Shown: positions 23,841 through 32,401 of the stretch, in pieces
Layout: each line of letters opens with the position of its first letter
Numbering within the stretch: the first letter of the stretch is position 1
Source: Roseiarcus sp963767245
GTDB taxonomy: Bacteria; Pseudomonadota; Alphaproteobacteria; Rhizobiales; Beijerinckiaceae
Length of the DNA: 64,000 nucleotides
Direction of reading: 5' to 3'
Assembly (NCBI GenBank): GCA_963767245.1
Contig: CAVYDG010000024.1
Span: 223,177 to 287,176 of the forward strand
Made by a program: the position numbers and the translations under genes
Notes under the pieces: model-generated
Told to the model about the DNA's origin: nothing
Databases searched by the model: none
Seen by the model: the letters and a program-made list of their open reading frames with translations, nothing else

Positions 23841-24399
23841 ATGTCAGGGCGTCTCGACATCACCGGCTACGCCATCGTCTCGGACGACGACAAGATCGCC
23901 GGCGCCGACGGACTGACGCCGGCTTCGCTGCGCAACGAAAAGGACTGGGAGCTTTACCAGCGCGCGCAGGAGCTTGCGGACCTCGTCGTATTCGCGCGCC
24001 GCAGCCACGAACTCGAGCCGAACATCCACGGAACTCTGCGTCTTGTCGTCTCGCGTGAGGCGGCGGGGCTCGAGCAGCGGCCGGACAGTTGGTGGTGGGA
24101 CCCGCGGCGCACGACCTGGGAAGAAGTCGCGGCCCGGCTTCTGCCGACGGGCGGCGTCGTCGCCGTGGGCGGCGGCCAGGTGGTGTTCGATCTCTTCCTC
24201 GTGATCGGCTTCGACGGGTTTCATCTGTCCCGCGCCCATGGGGTCAAACCTCCCAGGCGGCCGGTCGGTGTTTTCTGCGTGCGACGCCGGCGTCTCGGCC
24301 GCGACCGTGCTCGAACAGCATGGTCTCAAGCTCAGCGAACGGATCGCCCTCGATCCGGCGCATGGCGTCGAAATGACCGTCTGGCGGCGCGCGCCCTGA
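23841..24399 (+). CDS. Dihydrofolate-reductase-like (RibD C-terminal domain) protein, frame broken near 24245
   Basis: About 185 residues once one base is removed. The start SGRLDITGYAIVSDDDKIAG from the ATG at 23841 matches the first strand and loop of the DHFR/RibD_C fold. LVVFARRSHE and TLRLVVSREAAG follow. The C-terminal part in the next frame (LPGGRSVFSACDAGVSAATV, then a final VEMTVWRR strand) restores the usual end at the TGA 24397-24399. The extra base is in the AAACC at about 24246-24250. Members bind NADPH and reduce diverse small molecules; the substrate is unknown. Confidence 0.7.
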
Positions 24400-24452
24400 G
24401 GGCCAAGGCGTGCGCGAGAGGCCCTTGCCGTCGAAGTTCGAGACGGCCTCGG

Positions 24453-25501
24453 CTACACGAATTCGGTCGCTTGCGCCCTCCCCGCCGGGAGGTTGAACGG
24501 TGTGATGACCTGTACCTGCGACGGCGTCGGCGGCGGGCCTTGCGGCAGGACGCGATGGGCTTGCATCACAACGCGGCAGGCCGAGCGCACGTCGAAACGC
24601 AGATCGTGATGCAGGATCGCGGAAAGTCGCTGTTCGCGAAGCAGCGCCAGGTTGTCGGCGTCAAGATCATGGCCGATGAACACCCGGCAGGGGCGCGACA
24701 TCGCCCGAAAAACTTCGACAATCGCGCGGTTGCCGCCCCCGATCGAATAGGCCGCGACGATGTCCGGGTTGGCGGCGAGAGCCTTTCGAACCAGTGCGCC
24801 GGTCGCCCCGTCGATGCCGAGGCCTTCGCTGACTCTCGACGATGCCGAGTTTGGGATAGCGCGTTCTCAGCGCCCGTCGGAAACCGATCTCACGCTCTTC
24901 CTCGCCACGGAAACGATTGCTGCTGAGAGTCGTCAGGATTTTCGCTTTCGCGGTTCCGAGCCACTCGCCGATCAGGTACGCAGCGGTCTCGCCCGCTGCG
25001 CGATTGTCCATGCCGACATAAACCGCGCGACGGCAATTGGCGATGTCGGTCACCAGCGTGACCACTGGGACGCCGCGCGCAGTCATTCGATCGACGGCGG
25101 CCGCGATTTCGGGCGTGTCGGGCGCCTTGAGAAAGAGCCCGTGCGTTCCCCGCGCCGCGATCCTGTCGATCAGCGCGGCGAGATCGGCGAGCTTGGCGAC
25201 CTCGCAGAAATGATAGCGGGCGCGGAACACCGCGGGCCGCAGCGCCGGCATCTCCTCTTCGAGCGCCAGACGGAACCGACTCGGAAAATCGGTCCGGCGC
25301 CTGCATGACGACGTCGACGACAAACTTCCGGCCGGTGAGCCCCGCCTGCTCGCTCTGTCCATCGAGCTCGCGGATCGCCTGCTTGACCCGTTGCGCGGTG
25401 TGCTTGCGAACGCCTCCGCGGTTGTTGAGCACGCGATCGACGGTCGCTTCGCTCAGGCCCGCCTGCTGGGCGATTTCCTTGATGAGAAACGGATGGGCCA
25501 C
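24453..25501 (-). CDS. LacI-family transcriptional regulator, two frame breaks
   Basis: About 348 residues after removing two extra bases. The N-terminal LacI helix-turn-helix is plain: IKEIAQQAGLSEATVDRVLN, then NRGGVRKHTAQRV. Breaks: the AAAA run at 25285-25288 (minus TTTT, expected three) and the region 24832-24838 (GAGAGTCAGCGAAGG, one base too many). With both removed, the periplasmic-binding-protein-like ligand domain reads through VFRARYHFCEVAKLADLAAL, VTLVTDIANCRRAVYVGMDN, AAGETAAYLIGEWLG and VFIGHDLDADNLALLREQRL. That domain type binds a sugar or polyol. The start is a GTG at 25501. Divergent from the PhyH gene, its likely target. Real decay is possible because two breaks fall in one gene. 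Confidence 0.78.
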
Positions 25502-25604
25502 GGGTCAGCCGCCCTGATGGGTTTTTGATGGAGTTGACGCGATATTCTCGCCGGGTCGCGCCCTTATACTGCAGCCGTCATCAACGAACGCACGGAGGAG
25601 CGCC

Positions 25605-26801
25605 ATGAAGGACGACAATGCGAAGCGGCTGAGAGCCAATCGCGTCTGGCTGACGCGAGGCGTCCTGCGATATCGACGCGTTCCGGCGGATCGTCGAGCG
25701 CTCCGTCGACCCCGCCGACTATCCCTTTGCCAGCGACGTCAAGTCGAACGTGCTCATCTATGACGGCCTCGAGGCGCGCAGCGCCGCCGCGTCGCCCGAG
25801 GCGCGCAAGGAGCTCATGGCGGAGTGGGTCGAGGCGCTGACCGACGGGCCCGGCATCATCGCCATTCGTGGCGCGTTCGCCGACATGACCCCGATCGACC
25901 GGACCAACGATCATTTCTGGGCGATCATCGAGGACGAGCGCAGAAATAACGTTGGCGGCGGCGATCATTTCGCCAAGCCCGGCGCCAACGACCGCATCTG
26001 GAACGCGCTCGAGAAGCTCTGCCTGCGCGACCCCGCCGCATTCGCCGCCTATTACGGCAACGCGGTCATTGCGCTGGTGAGCGAAGCCTGGCTCGGCCCA
26101 TCTTATCAGATCACCTCGCAGCTCAATGTCGTCAATCCGGGCGGCGCGGCCCAAGTCGCCGCATCGCGACTATCATCTGGGTTTTCAGTCGGCCGCAGAC
26201 GATCGAGCGCTTTCCCGTCCACGTCCAGCGTCTCTCGCCGGTGCTGACGCTGCAGGGCGCGGTCGCCCATTGCGACATGCCGCTGGAAACCGGACCGACG
26301 CTCTACCTGCCGTTCTCGCACAGTTATTTGCCGGGCTACATGGCGACGGGCCGCGCAGAGTTTCGCGACTATTTCGAGTCCCATCACATCCAATTGCCGC
26401 TCGCCAAGGGCGACGCGGTGTTCTTCAACCCCGCGCTGTTCCATGCCGCCGGGACGAACCGCTCGAAGGACGTGCGCCGGATCGCCAACCTCCTCCAGGT
26501 CTCCTCGGCCTTCGGCCGGGCGATGGAGAGCGTCGACCGGCTCAAGATGAGCTTGAAGCTCTATCCAGCGCTGAAAGGTCGGCTCGCCGGCAACGCGATC
26601 ACGGCGGCCGAGGCCGACAACGCCATCGCGGCTTCAGCCGAGGGCTATTCCTTCCCGACCAACCTCGACCGCGACCCGCCGAAAGGCGGCCTGGCGCCCA
26701 AGAGCCAGCAGGATCTGATGCGCCAGGCGCTCAAGGAAAACTGGTCGCCGGAAGTGTTCGCCCAAGAGGCCGAGGCGCAAGCCCGGAAGAAACTAACGTA
26801 A
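25605..26801 (+). CDS. Phytanoyl-CoA dioxygenase (PhyH) family protein, three frame breaks
   Basis: About 397 residues after removing three extra bases. It starts at the ATG at 25605 (ACGGAGGAGCGCC upstream). Breaks lie near 25661-25663, 26153-26155 and 26193-26197. Joined, the Fe(II)/2-oxoglutarate oxygenase motif appears as PHRDYHLGFQS (His and Asp ligands). The second ligand His and the 2-oxoglutarate Arg are in ALFHAAGTNRSKDVRR. TLYLPFSHSYLPGY and AVFFNPALFHAAG are typical PhyH strands. The family hydroxylates diverse small molecules. Pairing with a divergent LacI regulator suggests a catabolic role, for example towards a sugar-like compound (inference). Either a gene damaged by sequencing error or a real pseudogene. 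Confidence 0.75.
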
Positions 26802-26891
26802 GGAGCGCCATTGTAGACGCGGTCTCCGCCCGCGCGCGCCGCGCTGATTGGCGCTTGCCATCGCGCCAGTGCGCGCGGGATTATCGGCGCC

Positions 26892-27827
26892 ATGGATCGG
26901 CTCGACTGTGACCGGATGTTCGTCGCCGTCATGGCGTTCTCGCGTGCCGCGGCGCGGCTCAAGACGAGCCCCGGACAGGCCTCGAAGCTCATCGGCTGGC
27001 TCGAGGCCGATCTCGGGGTGCAGCTCCTCAATCGCACGACCCGCGCTCTCTCGCCGACCGAAGTCGGCCGCGCCTATTTCGAACGCATCAAGGGCTTGAT
27101 CGAGGAGTTCGACGCTCTCGACGCTTCCGTCAAGATGGTCGCGGGCGAGGCGCGGGGGAGGCTTGTGCTCAGCGTTCCGGTATCGTTTGGCGCGGCGCAG
27201 CTTGCCCCTGCCCTTGTCGCTTTCGCCCGCGCCTATCCCGAGATCGTGCTCGACGTGAGCTTTTCCGATCGGGTGGTGAATCTCATCGACGAAGGTTTCG
27301 ACGCTGCGGTTCGCGTCGGCACGCTGACCGACATGAATCTGATCGGACGAAAGCTTTGCGACACAAGGATCGTGACCGTGGCTTCGTCCGCCTATCTCGA
27401 ATCGCGCGGCGTGCCGCAAAGCCCGACGGATCTCGCCAGTCACGAATGCATCATCGACACCAACCTGCGCGAGCCTTTCGTCTGGCGCTTTCGCGCCGGG
27501 CAAGGATCAGAGCCGCTGAGGGTCCCGGTGGCCGGCCGCCTGCGCTTTTCGAACGGAGAGGCGTGCGTCGCGGCAGCGGAGGCCGATCTCGGCCTCGCCC
27601 ATATGCCGAGCTTTATCGCCGGACCGCGGATTCCCGCCCGCGCCCTTAGGGCGGTCCTGAAGGACTTCGACTATCAGGCGGGCGGAGTCTACGTCGTTTA
27701 TCCTCCCGCACGTGACCTCGCCTTGAAGGTTCGGGTCCTGGTGGATTTTCTCGCCCTATACTTTCACGGCGAGCCCCCTGGGATCGGGGCTTGTGAATTG
27801 GCATTGATTCCAATTTGGAGAGAGTGA
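26892..27827 (+). CDS. LysR-family transcriptional regulator
   Basis: A 311-residue LysR regulator. The N-terminal winged helix-turn-helix is MDRLDCDRMFVAVM then FSRAAARLKTSPGQASKLI, followed by the linker LEADLGVQLLNRTTRALS. The effector domain (residues 90-295) has the usual two-lobe pattern: GRLVLSVPVSFGAAQLAPAL, FDAAVRVGTL and LGLAHMPSFI. Compared with typical relatives the turn before FSRAAARL lacks about three residues (VAVMAFSRAA where VAVM-x-x-GSFSRAA is usual). This could affect DNA binding or reflect a small in-frame deletion. It precedes a DoxX gene on the same strand by 122 bases. Confidence 0.88.
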   Translation: MDRLDCDRMFVAVMAFSRAAARLKTSPGQASKLIGWLEADLGVQLLNRTTRALSPTEVGRAYFERIKGLIEEFDALDASVKMVAGEARGRLVLSVPVSFGAAQLAPALVAFARAYPEIVLDVSFSDRVVNLIDEGFDAAVRVGTLTDMNLIGRKLCDTRIVTVASSAYLESRGVPQSPTDLASHECIIDTNLREPFVWRFRAGQGSEPLRVPVAGRLRFSNGEACVAAAEADLGLAHMPSFIAGPRIPARALRAVLKDFDYQAGGVYVVYPPARDLALKVRVLVDFLALYFHGEPPGIGACELALIPIWRE

Positions 27828-27949
27828 TCGCAGAAATTCAGGGATAATATTCAGAGCGGAACAGGTTCATATTGCAGTGCATCAAAGGTCACGTGCGGCG
27901 TACCGAAAGGTTGCGCCGAGCTCGCCTAAAACTGCAATCGGAGACCGCC

Positions 27950-28396
27950 ATGATCGACACGCGCACCGGCCCCTACGCGATTTTCGGATTACGCTTCGTG
28001 CTCGGGCTTCTGTTCCTGGCCCACGCCGGACTCAAAATTTTCGTCTTCACCCCGGCCGGAACGGCGCAGTTCTTCGGTTCTCTCGGCCTTCCGCCGGCGC
28101 TGGCCTATGTCGCCATCCTCTGGGAATTGGCCGCCGCCGTCGCGCTCATTCTTGGGGTATGGCCGCGCCTCGCCGCGCTCACCGCACTTCCCGTGCTGCT
28201 TGGCGCGATCATCTCGGTGCACTGGCACGCAGGATTCTTTTTCACCAATCCGAACGGCGGCTGGGAGTACCCGGCGCTCTGGATTGTCGGCCTCCTGCTT
28301 GTCGCGGCGACCGGTGACGGCGCCTTGGCGCTCGTCCCGACGCCGCTTCCGGGCGCCGCCAACGGAGACCGCCGCCATCTCAGCCACGCAGCCTGA
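27950..28396 (+). CDS. DoxX-family inner-membrane protein
   Basis: A 148-residue DoxX protein with four membrane helices. Seen: FGLRFVLGLLFLAHAGLKIF at the start, the GTAQFFGSLGLPPALAYVAI segment characteristic of the family, LWELAAAVALILGVWPRLAA, and GAIISVHWHAGFFFTNPNGG followed by a last helix. In other bacteria DoxX proteins are linked to oxidative stress protection or quinone-related redox chemistry; here only the membrane location is sure. The ATG at 27950 follows GGAGACCGCC. The LysR gene upstream may regulate it. Confidence 0.88.
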   Translation: MIDTRTGPYAIFGLRFVLGLLFLAHAGLKIFVFTPAGTAQFFGSLGLPPALAYVAILWELAAAVALILGVWPRLAALTALPVLLGAIISVHWHAGFFFTNPNGGWEYPALWIVGLLLVAATGDGALALVPTPLPGAANGDRRHLSHAA

Positions 28397-28424
28397 TCCC
28401 ATCTCGTTGCAAGCAAGGCGTTGG

Positions 28425-28457
28425 GCGCCCGCTCTCCTCTGCTTGGAAAGCGGGCGC
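28425..28457. terminator. Hairpin between convergent genes (GCGCCCGCT / AGCGGGCGC)
   Basis: A 9-base perfect GC-rich stem (28425-28433 with 28449-28457) and a 15-base loop in the 181-base gap between the convergent doxX and luciferase-like genes. There is no T-run on either strand, so it may stabilise mRNA ends or work with Rho rather than act as an intrinsic terminator. Confidence 0.45.
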
Positions 28458-28577
28458 AAGCGCGCCGGGCGCATTCACCCGTCGCGCGAGTCCGCGAGAA
28501 CGGCCCAGAGCTTGCGACGAGACTGGTTCGCGCCGGATAGCGGCGCGCAGCGAATACGCGATTGCGGTTGCGCAGCG

Positions 28578-29588
28578 TCAGGCGAAGGCCGGCATCACAT
28601 GCTCGCTGAACAGCCCAAAAGATCGGATCGCATGATCGCCGGCCAGGTCTCCAAACGCGAACCAGGAGACAAGATAGTTCGTACCGCAGCGCTCCGCCTC
28701 TTCGAGGGCATATCGCCGCACGGTGGCAGGCGCGCCGGCGCAGCCGTTCAGCAAACCTTCAAGTTCTTCCCAGTCATCGGGGTAGAGGTTCTTCAGCGGC
28801 GCGTCGTAGCCGTTGTCGAGCCAGAGCTTGCGGAAGCTGCTCACCCATTTCTTGTAGGCGCGTGAGGCGAGCGTTTTTGCTTCCCTGTCGGTGTCGGCCA
28901 CCACGATGTGCCGGCTCACGCCGATGAGCGGCAAGTTCTTCATGTCGCGGCCGGTCTCGACCCAGGCTTTCTTGTAGATGTTTGTCATGTCCCTGACCTG
29001 CTCGTCGAAGGCGAGCGTCACCGTATTGACGCCCGCGGCGCCGGCCCATGCGAAGCTCTCAGGAGTTCGCGTGGCGTACCAGAGCTCCGGGTACGGCTTC
29101 TGGATCGGCCGCGAAGTGATCGGCACATTGTTGAACGAATAATACTTGCCCTGGTAGGTGAGCGTTTCCGACTGGAGCGCCTTGAGGATGAGATCGAAGG
29201 CCTCGACATAGCGCGCCTGCATCTCGCTTCCCGGAACGCCAAAGAAGCCGGCCTCGATCGGCGAAATTCCCCGCCCCATGCCAAGCATGAACCGCCCGCC
29301 CGAGAGGTTGTCCAGCATGCAGATCTCCTCGATCAGGCGGAGCGGATGATAGAGGGGCAGGATATAGATCAACGGGCCGATCCTGATGCGTTTGGTGCGC
29401 TGGGCGGCGGCCGCAAGGAAAACCGAGGGGGAAGTCGCATAGCCCAACGGCGTGCCGTGATGCTCGGCGACGTGATAGCCGTAGATCCCGCCCCGGTCGT
29501 AGGCCTCGATGATTTTCAGCCGATTCTCGAGGTGTTCCGGTAAGGGCGGGCCGCTGTCGTCCACATGATCGAATACGCCAAACTTCAC
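28578..29588 (-). CDS. LLM-class (luciferase-like) flavin-dependent oxidoreductase
   Basis: A 336-residue bacterial-luciferase-like TIM barrel that uses FMNH2 or F420 with oxygen. Seen: KFGVFDHVDDSG at the start; YGYHVAEHHGTPLGYATSPS near residue 35; IRIGPLIYILPLYHPLRLIE; MLDNLSGGRFMLGMGRGISP, the family signature; and YQGKYYSFNNVPITSRPIQK. The start is GTG at 29588, with GGGGAGGGAGCG directly ahead. It follows the TIM-barrel gene by 34 bases and is probably co-transcribed with it. Monooxygenase substrate unknown. Confidence 0.88.
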   Translation of the reverse strand: MKFGVFDHVDDSGPPLPEHLENRLKIIEAYDRGGIYGYHVAEHHGTPLGYATSPSVFLAAAAQRTKRIRIGPLIYILPLYHPLRLIEEICMLDNLSGGRFMLGMGRGISPIEAGFFGVPGSEMQARYVEAFDLILKALQSETLTYQGKYYSFNNVPITSRPIQKPYPELWYATRTPESFAWAGAAGVNTVTLAFDEQVRDMTNIYKKAWVETGRDMKNLPLIGVSRHIVVADTDREAKTLASRAYKKWVSSFRKLWLDNGYDAPLKNLYPDDWEELEGLLNGCAGAPATVRRYALEEAERCGTNYLVSWFAFGDLAGDHAIRSFGLFSEHVMPAFA

Positions 29589-29622
29589 CGCTCCCTCCCC
29601 GCAAATCATTGCGCGACAGCGC

Positions 29623-30306
29623 TCATCGCGTCGCGCGGCAATCGGCGAGCACCGCCTCGAGCTGCGCCCGCAGTGGCCCCGAGCCGGGCGCGTATGAGCC
29701 CTCGATCGCCGCCGTGCCGATGGTGAAGGCGTCGGCGCCGGCGGCGCGGATAGAGGCAATGCGCTCGGCGCGCATTGACGGACCCGGCGGCGACCACGAC
29801 TCCCTTCTCGCCGAAGCCCTCGCCGGCAGGCGGCGACGAGGTCGAGCGGTTCGGCTTCGGTCGCGCGATAGGCGAGAATGTCGACGCCCGCGCATCCCAT
29901 TGCGGCGAAGGTCCGGCATTGCGCCTCGACCTCCGCCGCCGAGCCGCCGAGCCGGGTCGGATGGCCGCTCGGCTTGCCGGCGAACGGCAGATAGCGCGTC
30001 GGGCTGCCGTCAAGGATCCGCAGCGCCTCTTCGGCGTGCACGCCGCCCATCAGGAGATCGACGCCGAGCGTCGCGGCCAAGCGCGACCGAGCGCAATTCG
30101 GCCTCGCGCGACGTCGCCACGACCTCCATCCACGGGGACGCCCCGGCGGCGCGAATGGCGGCGGTCAGACGCATCAGCATCGGCGCATCGGCGCCGACGT
30201 CCTTGAAGCCAATGTGGCGCAACCCAAGCTCGCGCGCGATCTCGACGAGGTCGAGCGCGTTCTCGACCGTCGAGTCGTTGCGCGTCAACATGAAGACGAA
30301 GTCCAT
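29623..30306 (-). CDS. TIM-barrel protein of unknown activity, three frame breaks
   Basis: About 227 residues after removing three extra bases, near 30079-30080 (CTTGG for CTGG), 29815 (CTTCGG) and 29776 (GCGCCGAG). It starts at the ATG at 30306: MDFVFMLTRNDSTVENALD, then LRHIGFKDVGADAPML. Further on GVDLLMGGVHAEEAL, AAMGCAGVDILAYRATEAE, VVVAAGSVNARERIA and AGADAFTIGTAAIEGSY look like successive beta-alpha units of a ribulose-phosphate-binding-type barrel, with the C-terminal phosphate loop AGS and TIGTA. I do not recognise the reaction. It leads the luciferase-like gene and is divergent from gltX. Confidence 0.65.
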
Positions 30307-30473
30307 TCGCTCGGAAAGCCGCCGTGTGATTGCGGGCGCGAGCCTACCACCGCCGGCGGGGCAAAAGGAATGTGCTCAAGCGGGTCCCCTTCCTGGCGCG
30401 CCTTTGCCGAGGCGGCCCCTTCTGCTAGAGCCACGCGCTCTATTCCGAGTTCCGCCTGATCGAGCCTCGCGTT

Positions 30474-31902
30474 ATGTCCCAGGTCGTCACCCGTTTCGCG
30501 CCTTCGCCGACCGGTTTCCTGCACATCGGCGGCGCGCGGACCGCGTTGTTCAACTGGCTCTACGCCAGGCGCTTCGGCGGCAAGTTCCTGCTGCGCATCG
30601 AGGACACCGACCGCGAGCGCTCGACCGAGGCCGCGGTCGAGGCGATCATCGACGGGCTCAAATGGCTCGGGCTCGAATGGGACGGCGAGGCAATCAGCCA
30701 GTTTAAGCGCGCGGAGCGCCATCGCGAGGTCGCCCGCCAGCTGCTCGCCTCTGGCGGCGCCTACCGCTGCTACGCCAGCACCGAGGAACTCGAGGCGATG
30801 CGGGAGAAGGCGCGCCTCGAGGGCAAGCCGATGCGCTACGACGGCCGCTGGCGCGACCGCGACCCGGCCGAGGCGCCGCCCGGCGTCGCGCCCGTCATCC
30901 GCCTCAAGGCCCGGCAGGAGGGCGAGACGGTGATCGACGACCTCGTTCAGGGCAAGGTCACCTTCGCCAACAAAGACCTCGACGACCTTGTGCTCCTACG
31001 CTCGGACGGCAACCCGACCTATATGCTCGCGGTCGTCGTCGATGACCACGACATGGGGGTGACGCACATCATTCGCGGCGACGATCATCTGACCAACGCC
31101 GCGCGCCAGACCCAGATCTATCAGGCGCTCGGCTGGGACATTCCGGCCATGGCGCATATTCCGCTCATTCACGGGCCGGATGGGGCCAAGCTCTCGAAGC
31201 GCCATGGCGCGCTCGGCGTCGACGCCTATCGCGCCATGGGCTATCTGCCTGTGGCGCTGCGCAACTATCTGGCGCGGCTCGGCTGGAGTCACGGCGACAA
31301 GGAATTCTTCTCGACTGACGAGCTGATCGCCGCTTTCGATCTCGCGGCCGTCGGCCGCTCCCCATCGCGCTTCGACTATGCCAAGCTCGAGAACGTCAAT
31401 GGCCATTATATGCGCGCGGCGAGCGACGCCGAACTCTACGATGCGCTCATCGGCGCGCTGCCCTATCTGCCGGGCGGGCGTGAGATCGAAGCCAGGCTCG
31501 ACGTTCAGAAGCGCGCCCAGCTGCGCGCCGCGATTCCGGGATTGAAGGAACGCGCCAAGACGCTGGTCGAGCTTCTCGACGGCGCCGGCTTCCTGTTCGC
31601 GGAGCGGCCGCTGAAAATGGATGCGAAGGCGGAGGAGATTCTCGCCCGCGCCGGGCGCCTGCATCTCAAGAACCTGCTGCCGCGCCTGGCCGCGCTGACC
31701 GCCTGGACAGCGCCAGGCGCGGAGCAAGCCGTTCGCGCCTACGCCGAGGAAGCAGGGCGCCAAGCTCGGCGTGATCGCCCAGCCCTTGCGTGCGGCCCTC
31801 ACCGGCCGCTCGACCTCGCCGGGCATCTTCGACGTGCTCACCGTGCTAGGGCGGGAGGAGAGCCTCGGGCGGATCGAGGATCAGGCCCGCCTCGGAGCTT
31901 AA
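30474..31902 (+). CDS. gltX: Glutamyl-tRNA synthetase, frame broken at 31755-31757
   Basis: A class I aminoacyl-tRNA synthetase of about 475 residues that charges tRNAGlu. Seen: FAPSPTGFLHIGGARTALFN with the HIGH-type HIGG, RIEDTDRERS, NPTYMLAVVVDDHDMGVTH, and KLSKRHGA as KMSKS-type. The C-terminal anticodon-binding part changes frame at GCAGGGCGCC; with one G removed it reads AYAEEAGAKLGVIAQPLR, then GIFDVLTVLGREESLGRIE, to the TAA at 31900-31902. The gene is essential in most bacteria, so a sequencing insertion is the likeliest cause. Some alphaproteobacteria have two GluRS-type enzymes, so it might alternatively be one of two. A hairpin overlaps the stop codon. Confidence 0.9.
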
Positions 31903-31919
31903 TCGCAGCGACGATTAAG
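31898..31919 (+). terminator. Hairpin at the gltX stop (CTTAATCG / CGATTAAG)
   Basis: An 8-base perfect stem with a 6-base loop that includes the stop codon. The tail after the stem (AGCGCAACAAAAG) has no T-run on the plus strand. Terminator-like or RNA-stabilising; the call is weak. Confidence 0.45.
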
Positions 31920-32401
31920 AGCGCAACAAAAGCTTGCCAAAGTCAGAAACCGCGATTATGATTTCTTTTTATCGGAACTCGCGTCGAGAGCCCATGGCCC
32001 AGCAGAAACGACGGAAGCCACATACCAACTCAGCCTGGCGGCGGGGCCCAAGCCCGTTCTCGACCGGCTTCGCAGAGGCTCGCCCCTTTGACGAGGTCGC
32101 GCGCGAGCAGGGGCTGCCGGGTCGCCTGCCGGGATCGGCGAAAGCGGATTTTTCCCGCCCCGCTTTCCCGGTAAGCCATTGATAAGGCGTGATTCCGGGA
32201 AGCGGATTGAAACGCCCGGAAGGATCTTGAAGGCCCACGACAGGGACCGGGCGCCATTCGGAAGCCGCCGGATCAGGCTCGGAAAGAAAGCGCAATTTCG
32301 CCCCGCCCGGAGCAACGCCGCAGTCCGCCGCCGGAAAGGAGCCAAACCGACCCCATCCAAATGCAAAGCGCTTCCAGGACCAAGCACGGCTCCCGAGAGG
32401 G
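31920..32401. other. Noncoding gap between gltX and the adenylate cyclase gene
   Basis: I see no supportable gene in these 482 bases. Two inverted repeats are present: GAAAGCGG/CCGCTTTC (32140-32147 with 32160-32167) and TTCCGGG/CCCGGAA (32193-32199 with 32215-32221). Short open frames on both strands lack ribosome-binding sites and protein-like composition. The tract reads like a dispersed or degenerate extragenic repeat. Confidence 0.5.

Noticed and set aside
31934..32182. Short plus-strand open frame after gltX
   Set aside because: No ribosome-binding site, no domain, and the tract contains inverted repeats. Read as noncoding.
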